Origin: Chytridium lagenaria
Lineage: Eukaryota > Chytridiomycota > Chytridiomycetes > Chytridiales > Chytridiaceae
DNA length: 64,000 nucleotides
Assembly (NCBI GenBank): GCA_025449115.1
Contig: JAHLKC010000126.1
Span: forward strand, 57,300 to 121,299
Reading direction: 5' to 3'
How positions within the stretch are numbered: the first letter of the stretch is position 1; every line of letters starts with the position of its first letter. Positions 10,901 through 23,399 of this stretch are shown in pieces. Both the position numbers and the translations under genes were made by a program. The notes under the pieces were generated by a model. The model did not search any database and had not been told where the DNA came from. It was given only the letters and a program-made list of their open reading frames with translations.

Positions 10901-13264
10901 CCGCGGGCACTTGTGAGGAAGCCGTCATCGCTTGTCGCGCAGCCTTCGGAGAAAGAGGTGCAGACTGTGCCAGAGATGGAGATCGATGGGGATTTCGCCC
11001 ATGCCTCAGGAGAGGCCTATTGAGGCTAAGGACACAGTCAGAAAAACGGAAGATCTACAAGAGTTAGATGAGGCTAAGAATGAGAAAATTGGTAAGACCT
11101 CATTTATTTTTTTCCTTCCCATTTTATCCTCTGCATAAGTTGGGTCCCTAATTTAGACTTTCTCTTGCGTTTCTTTGTTTAGACCTGGAAGTGCAGCTTG
11201 AGCAGATGCGTGGGCGCGCTTCCTTTCTTGAACGACAACTTGATTATGCACGTGGACTTCAGCAATCTGCACAAAGTGAACGTGACGTTCTGCGACGCGA
11301 GCTCTTTTTACTCCGTCACGGTATTGGGGACAAGGAAAAACGTCTGTCTGCCCTTTTGACTTCCCCTCCACGACCTGCTCCTTCTTCCGGTCGATCGAGT
11401 CGTCAAGCAGGAGCCTCGTCATCTTCTAGTGTACCTTCACCATTTAGAGAAGAGAAATATCCCTCTTGGAAGACCCGGAAAGAAGAGAGGATCGGTCAGG
11501 AAAGTTTGACAGAAAAACATACGTGCCTGTGAATATGGATGATGTATCTGTATCGATGGAAGCGGAGAATAAACTTTTTGGACTCTGAGAGGCTGAAATT
11601 GGAAATTGATGGAGTTCGAAGAGGGGCTGATAAGCAATCGGTAAGGACTATTGTGTATATTTGCTTGTCTCTTTATTAAAGGGTTTCACTAACGTTTTTG
11701 TTGGTCAGGCGGAGTTATTGGTGCGACGCGCCAAGGGAGGAGAGGGGAAGATGACTCGAATGCCCCGGAATGGAAAGGTTAACTATCTTTCATTCATTTA
11801 CTATATATTGGCCGCGGAAGTTTATTCTAATCTATAATTCCGTTTTAATCAGAGTACTCCGTCTGTTGCTGCTCCAGAGACCCGTGGCCGTGATGCCAGT
11901 AAGGTGGGACTGATACCTAAACGTTTGTTTTGACTTTTGAAGACGATGCAATGGAAAAAGTTGGAGGGAGCTCGACCACCTTCTAGGGTTTCTGCATCAA
12001 ATGAGCGCCATAGCCGCTCTCGATCACGATCTTTGCGGGACGAGGATCTGACTTGGGATGGACGGGACTCTCATGGCCGAGAAATGCCATTTGTAGTAGG
12101 AAAGGTAAAACGATGACGTTTAGATGTCTGGTTGAGAAATCTCATGTCTGACTTGCATTATAAGAACACTGGCAAGTCTCATTCTGTTACTGCGAATTTG
12201 CAAAAGGTCTTTTCCATGCTAAAGACTCACAATCCGGCGTTATGTTCTGTTTGTAGTAGACGCAGGCAAAGCAAGGAGGCAAGCAGAGGTAAGCGGATGT
12301 GGCCTGCGTCTGGTTCGCTAAACTATGAACAGAATCATCAAAAAGGCGTGACGCGTCTCCGCAAGGTAGGCGAAGTCACAGGGAAGCATCTGGTTCCACG
12401 CCGCCCTTGACGGACGAGGATGAATTTAGAGGTCGTTTGCGGGACGATCAGGCCTTGCTTCATTTTGAATTAGCAAAGGAAGGCGCGGCGGATGGAGGCA
12501 CAGAGGGACTTGAGAGGATTTTAAGGTTTTTAGAGAGCGAGCAAGCTGATTACAAAAGGTGAAAACGCTTAGTTATATATATGCTTATATTCGATAGCAA
12601 CTACCAACATCTTGTGAGGGAATATGAAAGGCTTGCTGACCTTGGGTCTAAGAATGGTGGGAAAGGCTCCCATGAAGAGCAGAGGAAGCTGAGGCAGATT
12701 GGAGACGAGCTGAGGAATGTAATTCAGGATATGGACTCGAAAGGTGACCAGATCCGAATTCTTCGTGACATCATGGCTTCGTCTTCAAGGCTAGTCACGC
12801 AAAAGGCTCAAAAATCTTCAGCGAAGGGTGAGAGGATAGACGTGCCAAGCGGAGAATGACTTGATAAAAGCGGAGGAGGAGCTGGCGAGGTCGCTTCGTG
12901 TAGCTTCACCTCCGAGGAAACGGGGGACGGCGGTATCGTCGTCCTTGCATAAGGAGACTAAGAAGACTGTAATGTCCAAACCTGTGCCGACGGTCCGGGC
13001 GAGATCATCCGGTGCTGGGAACGGATTGGGATCGTCGGCAGGATCACGCTATTATGGCATTGATAGGGAGGGGACGGTGGGAAGGGTGGTCTGTCTTCTG
13101 GGCGATCCACACCGTCACTGAGGTTAAGGACTGTGGAAGCACCTGTAACTGGTGGTTCAAGGCAAAGTCGCAGGAGAAGTCCGAGCCCGGCGCGCTCGGC
13201 GGCCAGCCTGCATCTTTTGCGCAACAGCCTTCGCGTTCAGGAAGCATTGCTTGATGATATATGA
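7954..13264 (+). CDS. CEP57/PPC89-like centrosomal microtubule-binding coiled-coil protein
   Basis: Long multi-exon gene starting MDVNNPDTGSFIDQ. The first third is disordered, rich in Ser, Pro and Gly. A coiled coil near 10030-10150 (ALRTLQEKVAQLENER) matches the Cep57 centrosome-localisation domain pattern, and a second near 11190-11320 (FLERQLDYARGLQQS) matches its end. Near 12430-12800 comes LLHFELAKEGAADGG, YQHLVREYERLADLG and LRNVIQDMDSKGDQIRIL, the pattern of the Cep57 microtubule-binding domain. The tail is basic and Ser-rich (SRRSPSPARSAASLHLL), with TGA at 13262. Cep57 proteins sit at centrosomes, and the fission yeast relative Ppc89 is a spindle-pole core protein. Several frame breaks occur (for example near 8245, where one C seems lost from CCCC). 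The exon structure is only partly resolved. Confidence 0.78.
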
Positions 13265-13643
13265 CGGGTTATCTTCCTTATGTGTTTTAGACTTTTTTTC
13301 TTGAATGATTGGGCGATAATAATGAAATGTAAATAACATTAGAATTAACATTATCACGCCTATGGCTATAATCAAGTTTATGTCTTAACAATCTCAAGAA
13401 GGTTAATTGAGCACACATGAAATGAGCAGACATCACATTTGTTGACTCGCGGCGATTTGAGAAAAATTTCCAGTTTGTTTGTTTTTGTTTGCGCAAACAA
13501 CAATTCTTGCTCTGGCTACAGGCGGCTGTTCTTTACCTCTTCAGCATTAGTACAGGTGTTGAGCTGAAGGTCGTCGTCGGAGGCGTTCTGGAAAGAGGAA
13601 GGAGAACTGTTGCCGTGTCGAGTAACAGACAAACGCAACACCC
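13265..13643. other. Intergenic
   Basis: AT-rich 3' flank of the CEP57-like gene and the upstream region of the PH-CLU gene. No gene seen. Confidence 0.5.
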
Positions 13644-16600
13644 ATGTTATCATCATTCCAACGAACTCAAGCGTTGCCATCCGCATCCACCGCGACGAGT
13701 CCCACTCAAGCAAACCATAAGCCCTTCAAGCAAGGATGGATCCTCAAGAAGGCAGGATCGGGCTTTCTTTCTTCCCGTGGCGCTTAAAATACGTTATTCT
13801 TTCGATAGTTCCCAACAGCTCGTCGCCTAACAACGAGGCTATATCTGGAAGAGCCATGTTCCAGATCTTTGACCAATGCGATCAGTCACGGGCAAAGCAT
13901 GAGATTTGGTTGGATGAGAGTGATGTGGAGGTTTCAGTGGGGGTGTTGGAGGACGGATTGGGGAGTGGGATGGTTGCTGTGGCGGCGGGTCCAATGGGGT
14001 CTGGCTCTGGGTCATCTCCCACAGTGGCAGCTGGTGTTGGTAAAAAGCCGGTATCTCCCTTTATCATCTATTCAAGACAAAGAAAGGTATGGAGTGACGA
14101 TTTACCATGTCTAATGTCTGATCTTTATAATAGTTTCATCTAGCTGGTCAAACGAAAGGTGACAGCGAAGAGTGGCTTACTGCCATCCTACAGTATTCTC
14201 GTAGTCAACGTAGGTCAAAAGCACATCGTGAGCTACAAGCCGCACGTCAGCCTGCAAAGCCATTGCCCCAACCCAGCTTGAGTTGAGTTCCGAAAAAGTA
14301 CGATGCAAGATGTGATGCGTCAACAAACGAATATTAACCAATGCCCACTCTTCACTCGGTGCTGCGTCAGGTGCTGCTGCTCTTGCCGCCGTAAATAGGA
14401 TGGGACCACCTCCCGTACATGGAAGACCTCGATCCAATACAGTCATTTCGATGTTCCAAAACTTTTACCAAGGGGGAAGAAGCAAACCTCCGGGTGGTGA
14501 TGATGACGATGACGCGAGAAGTGTTATAAAGCTTTGATGATGCAGCCTCGGTTGTTTCAAGTATTGCACCATCCGAGGCAATGGGACATGGTGGTCATTA
14601 TGGAGATGATGGGGGAAGCATTGCAAGTTCTGGCTTTGGTACTTTGGTAACGATTAAATTGATCCGTTTATTTCCAAAGATGGCAACTAACATCCTTTTT
14701 GTATAATACAGTCCTTTTGCTCGGAGCAAATTCTTACCCCTTATGAGCTCACGGTAATGGGAACCATGACTCTGCCAGTTTTGATGAAGTGAGTTGCTTT
14801 TCCTTTAACTGTATAACTATACATCACTAACAGAGTCTTTCTCTCCCTTAGGGAAGAACCTGTTCGCAAGCGAAGAGGTATTGGCTTTCATTACTCAAGG
14901 AGTGCACTAATCATTATTTTGTTATTCTTTTTAAACAGCACCATTGACTACAAAGGAGCCTAAAGCTGCAAACTCAGGTATTTCTAATCATAATATATAT
15001 CATTAATGTATCAAGCAAATGGCTGGAATGAACGCTACCAACGCATTCTTGCCCAGCGACCTGAGGATCACGAGTCAAAGCTACGGCAAGGTAATTTATA
15101 TCTCTCTATCACAGTTCACTTATTCTTATCCAATATTAGATGTCCAACTTCTTGAGCTCATTGGCGCATTTGAGGAAGCTGCGATCCAACATGCAATCCA
15201 AATGGTAGATGATTACCATCTCAAATCCGCAGCATCCGTCCCAGCCTCCTTAGAGCCGGGATCACCTAGTCTTGTGTCAGTTGACGGCATTATCTTGCAT
15301 TTTGTTTGCGACTACGAAGGTAAACCATGGTCATTTGCTCGTATCTCTTTCAACCTACTGTATTTCTAAATTTCCGCTACAGTAGTCACCCCTGATCAAG
15401 TAGAACTTGCAATGTCTAAAAGCTCCAGCGAGCTCCGCTCCATCGACGCCTTAAACAGAACTCGCTGTGGTCTTCAGACCGCTTTAATGATGTTATCGAC
15501 TATAAAGGATTCCGTATTGTCGCTTACGCTGATATGAGGATCGGTGAAGGGGTAGAATTTTTTACTATTTCAGAGAGACTTATTTTCCTAGAAAACAAAA
15601 GCAATCTTCGATTTAAGCACCAACCCTCCGATTACTAATGATCGAGCATCGGAGTGGTTGATGGGAGCAGCGAGGTCGTTGAATTTAAAGCCGCATGGTG
15701 TACAGATTGGTGATGATAGGCGTGTGAATGTGGGCCTTGGAGCGAATGTCGAGGTAAGTAATGAGCACTGATTTCGCTTTATTATGAAATAGTTGCTGAT
15801 AATTTTGTTAGGTCCACCATGATCCCTCCCTTCAGTTTAACTACGCCGTTAATCTCTATGGTATCATGCCTCTGGATTTCATGCCCCCGAACGTTCAAAC
15901 GCCAACCTCAAGCCCTCATCGTCTAAGCAGTTCCCAAAACTCATCTCCCGACAAATCCAGCCTAGCAATGTCAGATGCCAGTCCTAATCCTACTCGCCGG
16001 CTCCGCCCCGAGTTCCTAAAAATATATACAGCATCATCAATTTCTTCGGATGCGTTCACACACGCTTCGGGTTGTGGTCGAAGGGAACGTGGGGATAATG
16101 ACTTGGAGGCTTCGAGGGCTTGCAAGTTTTTGAGGGAGGTGTGGATTCCAAAGGTCATTGGAAAGTTTGATAGCTTGGAAATCAGACCTGTGGATTCTAG
16201 GACGATTGCAGTGGAGATGCATCGAGCTGGAATTAATGTGCGGTATCTTGGTAAGCAACTATCTTTATATACTTCAAAGTTTCCGGAATACATAATACTA
16301 AATATCCTTATTAATTCAGGTTATGTGGCAAGCATGTCAAGCATTCCATACATTCAAGAGCTGTCGTGCATAGAAATGGTTGCCCGATCCGCAAAGCTCT
16401 TTTCCGCTCCCGCATCCGTTCCCTGATCCTCCATTTCCGATCAGTCGGAGCAACCCAAATTGAAGAAGAGACACGTACATACGCCTGTAACATGTTCACC
16501 AGTATTCTTTGTGGTGGAGAGAGATCGGCAAAGGTATGTCTCACTGCATATTCTGATAAGTAATTGATGAACGTGAATTTTAGTTTTTTGAGGAAAAACT

Positions 16601-18359
16601 TCGACCAGAGATTTTGAAAAAGTTTGATTTTGATATGGATTATGATTATTTCAGGTGCCTTCATCGGCCTGCTATCTTCCTTGCCATGCAATACCAGGTA
16701 CTAAATTTTAATCCGCATTCTCCGTATTCTTTCTCCATTACCTTAGTCCCCCTTTCTATTTGCTAAATAGAGAACTAAACTGACATTCCTTGGGTAAATG
16801 TAGTGCGGCTTAACCTTTGACGACTCCTTACCTACAACTTTGACACCTTCCCGCGTACCTCCCTTAAAAACTTCTCCCCAAAACGCAAACATCTCAACGG
16901 CATCCCGATCGACTTCCCTCTTACCCCCGCAGCCCCTACCTCCCTCCGCGACTCCATCTCACAAATGAACGGATTCACCCCCCACCCCCTTTCTCCGAAG
17001 AAAACCGCCAAGCCTACGTCCTCGCCCGCCACTTCAAATCCCTCGGCCCACTCGGCAAGCTCTCCCGCTCAGACGCCTCTGCTCTCCGCCTTACCGAAGT
17101 CGCAGCTCATTACAACGCAACAGGTCGTTTCGAGGAAGCCCGGCGCTACGCCACAGCGGCCATGAACGCCTCCCTCAAAAAACACCTGCGTGTCAGCGCT
17201 CGCGAAAGCCCAGATCATCGAATCCATTGGCGCATTGACCGCATCAGACCAAACTCTTGACCCGTCACTCGCTAATCTTTATGAAACCGGTGTGGCTACA
17301 GTGGAATGGCATTGCGGTCCTAATAGCCCTATGGCAATGGCGCTTCATGATCGTATGTCGACTGCTTGTCTGCGGTCTCGTCGCATTTCTCAAGCACTTG
17401 ACCATCACACACAAAGTCTTAATATCGCCATGCTCGCTTTAGGCAAGAACCATGTAGTGACAGCTGGTTACTTGACGCGTCAAGGTGTGCTTTTGTCGCA
17501 GCTAAAGCAAACGGACGTAGCGATATCAAGGTTAACCGAGGCTCTCAATATCCACAATTCTCTCTCCTCATCTGCTGTGTTGATTGCGGAAGTTCACGGT
17601 CACCTTGCTGATGCGCTTGACGCAAAGGGTGATTTAGATGCTGCGATTGTTCACGCGCAAAAGTGTCGAAAGTTGAGGGAGAAGAGCTTAGGACAACATG
17701 ATCCTAGAAGTGTGGCTAGCTTTATGCAGGTTTCAATGTTAGTGTTGAAACCGTATGCTGGTTATACTGGAGTGTTGACGCCAGCAATCAGGGTGGCGTA
17801 CAGGGAGGCAATTAGTTGTTATGAGAAGGTGTTTAGGTTTGTTAAGATGGCGGGTGGGGGGAAGCGGGAGTCTGGGGGTTGGAGTTCGAGTGCAAGTGTA
17901 GTCTCAGTCTCTACTCACGTGACGGGGATATCGGCGATGGAGAGTAACGCAAGTGGATCTGTGACGTCGATACCGTACATCCATGCACCACCTGTGGCAG
18001 GTCCCGGCCTTGAAGCCCCATTCGGTGGGCCGCCCCCGCCTGTCTCCAAATCTATTCTCCACAAGCTGACGAAACAAATTGTGGCGCTGAAGTTGGCGTT
18101 GTTGGATAGCCCAAAGCATAAAGAGGTTGTGAGAACGTTGCGAGCTAGCGCAAAGGCGGAGAACGAGGCTGGGAATGATGCTGGGTTTGACCCAGCATCA
18201 GCTAGGGAGGTTGTGATTAGAATGGCAGCAGTGAGTCCTAGTATATACTTGGACGGGGTCTTGGCAAGAATTGATGATGATGATGCGAGTGCGGTGGAGG
18301 AGTTGGCTATCGCTTTGCTCTTGACGGAGAGTGAGACTGTTGGGTTGAACTCCACTTGA
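13644..18359 (+). CDS. PH domain-CLU domain-TPR protein (Clu1/Friendly-related)
   Basis: The ATG at 13644 opens MLSSFQRTQALPS. Residues from about 30 on form a pleckstrin-homology domain: KQGWILKKAGSG, then WRLKYVILSIVP, then after an intron EEWLTAILQYSRSQ. A long linker follows. The CLU domain begins near 15020 with NGWNERYQRILAQRP, then ELRSIDALNRT, KAIFDLSTNPPIT, RPEFLKIYTASS, VIGKFDSLEIRPVDSRTI and GINVRYLGYVASM. The C-terminal 17000-18350 part has TPR repeats (ARRYATAAMNASLKKH; LAEVHGHLADALDAKGDL-like). CLU proteins control mitochondrial distribution and bind mRNAs for mitochondrial proteins. Canonical members begin with a ubiquitin-like CLU_N domain; here a PH domain stands in that place, suggesting membrane phosphoinositide targeting (inference). 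Frame breaks occur near 13775, 14280-14400, 15500 and 16900. The stop is TGA at 18357. Confidence 0.85.
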
Positions 18360-19173
18360 ATAAGTCGTGTGTCCTTCATTTTTATATATTTTTGTTAATC
18401 TCCTTCTGGTTTTAATCGCGGCTTCATTTTACGCTTTCGTGTGGTTTCTTTTTACAAACCCTATCCTTAGCCTGTTGTTTTCTCCCACCATTAATAGACC
18501 TTCAAAGAGAAAAAATTCTCGTAATAAACGCCCATCCAACACGCTTAGACTGAGAGGCTAATTTCTTTTTAAATTCAAGGTACTGAAAAATGCATATATA
18601 TTTACAATCAACGAAATCGGCAAACCTCTCAGACCAAAATCAAACACTTCAACAGCTGCTAATTAATTTTTATCCTCACTCTTCGCGCTATCACCAGACT
18701 CGTCCCCACATACAGCATTCAAACCAATAGAATCACAACCCTCTCCCACTGACAGCCCCTGTTTTCCTGAGTTAACTTCCCCCGCCGCGTCAGGCGCAAC
18801 TTCCAACACAGTTCCATTGGCCCGATATTAACCTGAATCCTACATGGGACTCACTTGCTGCTCCGCTCGCGGCTTAAATAGACTCTCTTAAGCACCATAT
18901 TCATGTGAAGAAAGTCATTCACTTTTTTAAATGGCTCGCTGTCTAAAATTCCGAAATGTCTATGCACTTAAGCCTGACGATCCCAGCAACATTCGCCCGT
19001 CTCCTCGAGCGTCGCAGCAATCCCGCATACTCAGTCCAACCATCCAATATCAGTGAGAATTCATTCAAGACCTAGTGGTTATGTATGGATGAGTGGAGGA
19101 GTAAGTGGTTGAGTCCGCCCAAAAATTCTTTGAAACTATTGCAGCTGATCCACCATCGACACCTACATCAACC
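18360..19173. other. Intergenic with short unassigned coding-like stretches
   Basis: On the minus strand, about 18663-18820 reads NGTVLEVAPDAAGEV and ends GDSAKSEDKN stop, a coding-like C-terminus with an in-frame stop just upstream. On the plus strand, ATG 18931 reads MARCLKFRNVYALKPDD for 41 codons. Neither continues into a recognisable gene. I list them as observations only. Confidence 0.3.
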
Positions 19174-20479
19174 ATGTCCCAACTCCTGTCCCCGTTTGGT
19201 GAAGCATGTTCAGGCGCGGCCGGTGCACTCTTTGCGAATGCCGCCGTGTACCCGTTAGATGTGTAAGTCATCAACTTCCATTACTCATTCAATGCTGTCT
19301 CCCAAACAAAACTCAATCTCTGCTGCAGTGTCGCAACAAGACTCCAAGTTCAATCCAAATCCCTATCAGCCCTCGATCCCCGTCAAAAGCTCTATAAGAA
19401 TCAAATTGATGCATTGATTAGAATAGCTAGGGAGGAAGGTTTGACGGGGCTTTATTCAGGGATGGCAGCCGGATTGACACAGACTGTTGCGAGTAACTTT
19501 GCGTATTTCTATGGTAAAGATTAAGGCTAAGAATATTTTTTCAAACACTATAAAACACACGGGTTATTGGGAGAGGTTTTTATTGACGCAATCGTTGTTT
19601 TTAATATGGATCCTTTTGCAATTTAGTTTCAATATGTTTCGTTTATTTATTCTCACTTTTGTACTTTGGAAAACAGTATATTCCGTCATCCGCCGTCTTT
19701 ATATGAAACACGCCAACCCAAACCCGTCCACCATCGCCGAACTCATCCTTGGCGCCGTAGCGGGCGGAATCTCCCGCACGTTTACCACCCCCATCTCTGT
19801 CATCACAACAAGGTAAAAGTTTTTTCTTCACATCAATCATGAAACTAAACCACTTCTAGACAGCAAACCTCCACGGCCCCAGCCTCCCTCCCCCATATCT
19901 CCACACTCTTATCAAAACAGAGGGCCCGCTAGCACTCTGGCGCGGCCTCATGCCCTCCCTCATACTTACCACAAACCCGCAATAACCTACGGCCTTTTCG
20001 AACGCCTGAAACCTCTCATATCCCTTAAACCTTTGTCCACCTTCGAAACCTTTTGTCTCGGCGCTCTCACAAAAGCGTTGGCAACGATCGTCAGTAAGTG
20101 ATGTCTATATTGGAGTCATATTAACGAACGTTATAAGCATATCCGTATATCATGGCGAAGGTGAGGTTGCAGTGGAAGCCACCTGCTCCTGAGGAATTGG
20201 CGTTAACGAACGAAAAGCACGATGATCTTCACGCGATGGTACGTTACAAAAATACCTTGGACGTTTTACGCAAAGTCTTAAGATCCGAGGGCTTTGTAGG
20301 CTGGTATACGGTAAGGCCTTTTTTTCAATGATGTGAACTAATATTTCAAAGGGTATGCCTGCTCAACTCTTGAAAGCGGTAATAGTCAAGGTCTGCTGTT
20401 TGTGTCAAAGGACAAATTTCAAAGACTTACGCTATTGTTGTTTGCTTTAACGGCACGATCCCATTTTCAAAAATCATAA
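19174..20479 (+). CDS. Peroxisomal-type mitochondrial carrier family protein (PMP47/ANT1-like)
   Basis: Starts MSQLLSPFGEACSGAAG. Three carrier repeats are visible: the first with YPLDVVATRLQVQSK and REEGLTGLYSGMAAGL; the second with LILGAVAGGISRTFTTPIS and the degenerate TTPISVITTR; the third with TYPYIMAKVRLQW, VLRKVLRSEGFVGWYTG and QGLLFVSKDKFQRL. The YPYI.AK third motif and the altered second motif are typical of the PMP47/SLC25A17 branch, which exchanges ATP and related nucleotides or CoA/NAD across the peroxisomal membrane. Four or more introns (for example 19263-19328). The length of about 320 residues is normal. Frame breaks near 19920-19990 and 20385 are probably base-call losses. 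The stop is TAA at 20477. Confidence 0.85.
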
Positions 20480-20666
20480 AGGAATCGTGATATATGTAAT
20501 TAGATGGCTACCCACTTTTCAATGTTTCTTCTCCTGTCCACTGGCAAAGAGCAAAGTTGTTGAAGTCACCGTGGGCGTAAGAGATGCACGAAATGCGATG
20601 TTTGGTATTGGCTGATCTGGAGTGGATCAAGTCCAAAACAACCGTCAAAATTTACTGCAAGATCCT

Positions 20667-22049
20667 ATGAATGCCCTTGTTACGGCTGACCTTGCGGGCA
20701 TCGTGGCCTCCCTCTGCGGGAGCATGCCAGGGCTACCAGCATGTGCTATCAACGGTATAATCTTTCTTAGATCGTCCTTATGTTCATGGGTTTGACCTCT
20801 TGAAGCATTGGTGCTGTTGGGCGGGCTGCTACAATCCTGTCTTTCTTTTTTTTCTTCTGCTTCGCTGCCCGAGGTTCCACTGCGTTAAACCTTTCTAATC
20901 GTTTTTCACTAATCCTGTCCTGTCATAAAGACCTATGCGCCATCAACCGCTCCCAATTTCCTTCAGCCATTTGCGAACCCTCCCGTATCCTCGACACTTT
21001 ATGCACTGATGTGCCTTACATCCGAGGATGCACAAAACGACGTCGGCAATGCACCTCTTTAAATCTTCAAACAGACGCCATGAACCCCGATTGCGCCACC
21101 CCGATCCCGCACCTCCCTACTTCAAAGCTCCTCATCCAAAGCATCCACGCAAATGTACTGTCGACACACCATCCAAGATTTGCAGCACAGGGTCCTGTGC
21201 TTCTTTACGGGAGGGCGATAAGTATTCAGATTGCGATTTGGTGGGGACAGCAGGTTTGCTTTGTGCGGGAGGAGGTGTGAGTGGTTTCAGGAGTTTTGCG
21301 AGGCCTACCCCCTATCGGATCTATGTGAAAGAGACAAGAGATTGGAAAGAAGAAAGGCTGGGAGTGGGATGGGAGAATCGAGAGAAGTTGGTGAGCAGAG
21401 CGATGCGGGTTCGCATAGTGGGACATGAGACCGTAAGCATAGTCCGACATCCTCTTACACTTCTAATCACGCACACTTAGATACCTTCACGTTGGTATTA
21501 ACGACTACATTCTCTTCCGGGAGTGGCTGCCCCAGAGTACTGGTCAATATGCTTTTGGAGTTGTTGCTGTGCTTCTCCTCGCTTTTTTATCGGAGCTGGA
21601 CGAACGTGTCTCCTATTCTGGAGAGAGTGTGTGAGGAATTTATGGAACAACCGCAAAAGATTTCTGATAGTGACTGGAGGTGGTGGAGATGGTGGAGATG
21701 GGGAGATGGATGGAGAAAGCTGGGGTTGGTGGCGGCTATAAGGATCGGAGGAGGTTTTGTATCATGTAAGTGTTGAACGCATGCAATTTAATATTACTTG
21801 CTATGACTATTTTTCAAAGTAATTCGACCTTTGTTATGCCTTCTATGGAGTAACTAAATTTGACGTCTCGATTTTGTAGACCTTCTCATGTTGGTGGTCA
21901 TGTCCTTCAACCTTGGATTTTTTGTTAGCGCTCTAGTCGGACTTGGCGCTGGGAAGGTTGTTTTCTGTGTTGCTTCCAAAAGGGTGGTCGACGGTACTCA
22001 GCAAAGAAGATTACATCTTAATGGGTCAAGTTTTACGAATTTGGAGTGA
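20667..22049 (+). CDS. CTR-family copper transporter with cysteine-rich extracellular N-terminus
   Basis: The C-terminal half is a clear CTR transporter: LHVGINDYILFREWLPQ, TM1 GQYAFGVVAVLLLAFLSEL, then after an intron TM2 with the M...M copper motif (YLLMLVVMSFN) and TM3 with the G...G packing motif (VGLGAGKVVF). Such trimers move Cu(I) across the plasma or vacuolar membrane. The N-terminus carries two related cysteine segments, LCGSMPGLPAC and LCTDVPYIRGC, joined across an intron near 20757-20930, then a third Cys cluster (KICSTGSCASL). I chose ATG 20667 because it is the first in frame before the first Cys segment. No signal peptide is visible there, so an upstream exon may be missing. Frames shift near 21040 and 21600. 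The stop is TGA at 22047. Confidence 0.85.
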
Positions 22050-22437
22050 GTAACATCATCGCTAGTTCTACTCTTTCTTTTAAACACCTTTTTTTTTACG
22101 CATTTCGTTTTTGATATTCTCTTTGAGTTGCTTAGCCTGTTACATTCGTAATACGGCCTTCACGAGCTTATCCTTGCTTCTTTACTTTGCTGTAGTTTAC
22201 TGACACCATATTTTCTTCAAAGTCTTGACTCTTTGCCATAAATCTACAAGACCTCGATTCCTTCACATACTCAGCTTACGAAGTCAACGAAGATCCTGCA
22301 ATCTGCATCCATATTTTTGCATCCAAAAAGAATCCAATAAAACGAGTAATCACAGGCATAAAATCTTGGCCGACACCATTTTTATCGTCGCTAAATTTCA
22401 CATCGATCACAGAAAAAAAGAAGAAAAAATCTTAATC
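22050..22437. other. Intergenic, upstream of mitochondrial ACP
   Basis: T-rich 3' flank of the copper transporter followed by the A-rich leader directly before the ACP start. No gene seen. Confidence 0.5.
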
Positions 22438-23137
22438 ATGTTTCGCCGAATCCTCACAACCGCTCCCCGTACCCTCCCCAGGCTTGCTGCCATCCCCTCG
22501 GCACCCCGCTTCGCCGCGTCCCCCATTTCCCATGTGTTCTCGCGGTCATATGCGTCCGAGGGTCTTACCATTGGCAAGGTGCAGGACAGAGTGATTAAGG
22601 TCGTCAAGGAGTTTGAGAAGGTGGATGCTGCCAAGGTGAGGAGTTTGAGTTGAATCGGAATCGAGCGAGTGATAGTGGGTGAATACTGGAAGTCGGGAGT
22701 GTAAAAGTGCTAGGAATGCGTTCTGTGAAGTGACTGCCGGGCTAGCGATGCAATGTTGCTTGAATCAGGCAAAAGTTGGTAGTTGGGGTGATTAACCAAA
22801 GAATTTGTTGTAAACGTCGTAATGGAAAGGAATGCCACTGTTGAGATACACGCCTTGGAATGCATGCATCTGACTGTATCCATTTTACAAAAAAAAGGTC
22901 ACCCTCGACTCCCACTTTGTCAACGACCTCGGCTTGGACAGCTTGGACCAGGTTGACCTTACCATGGCGATTGAGGAGGAATTCAGCATAGAGATTCCGG
23001 ACGCCGAGGCGGACAATATTCTCACTGCCAGGCAGGCTGCCGACAAGGTTGGTGTTGCATTTCAAAATAACGATTTTGTACACTGTTACTTACGCATTTG
23101 CTCTGAATAGGTCTTCAGCAACCCCGACGCCATCTAA
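22438..23137 (+). CDS. Mitochondrial acyl carrier protein (NDUFAB1/ACP1)
   Basis: Three exons (22438-22635, 22898-23047, 23111-23137) join cleanly in phase 0. The first about 40 residues are an Arg/Ala/Ser-rich mitochondrial presequence ([17 protein letters not shown]). The carrier domain has [18 protein letters not shown] and [14 protein letters not shown], whose serine in the DSL motif receives 4'-phosphopantetheine. The protein ends [11 protein letters not shown]. It carries acyl chains for mitochondrial fatty acid and lipoate synthesis, is a subunit of complex I where present, and partners LYR proteins. No frame errors seen. Confidence 0.96.
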
Positions 23138-23399
23138 TTTAGGAGCAACGATCGGCTTGCGATGTTTCCACAACTCTTACCGACACCCTAACTCATCCCT
23201 CCGAATCCGAACTCTTTCATACCCCACCACCCAACTCTTTTTGCCATATCGCTGGTTCTTGTGATTTGTTTATTTCACTGTCTACCATTTCCCATTCAAA
23301 TAATACATGAAGAGTTCTTTTGCAAATGATAATTTTAATGAATCTTTTTGATTCCGCTTCTTTCCTCCCCTTGCTTATTCTGACAGATTGTCTTTGATC

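Noticed and set aside
18931..19056. MARCLKFRNVYALK as a coronin N-terminus
   Set aside because: Only a few residues resemble coronin, and no WD40 repeats follow before the next gene.
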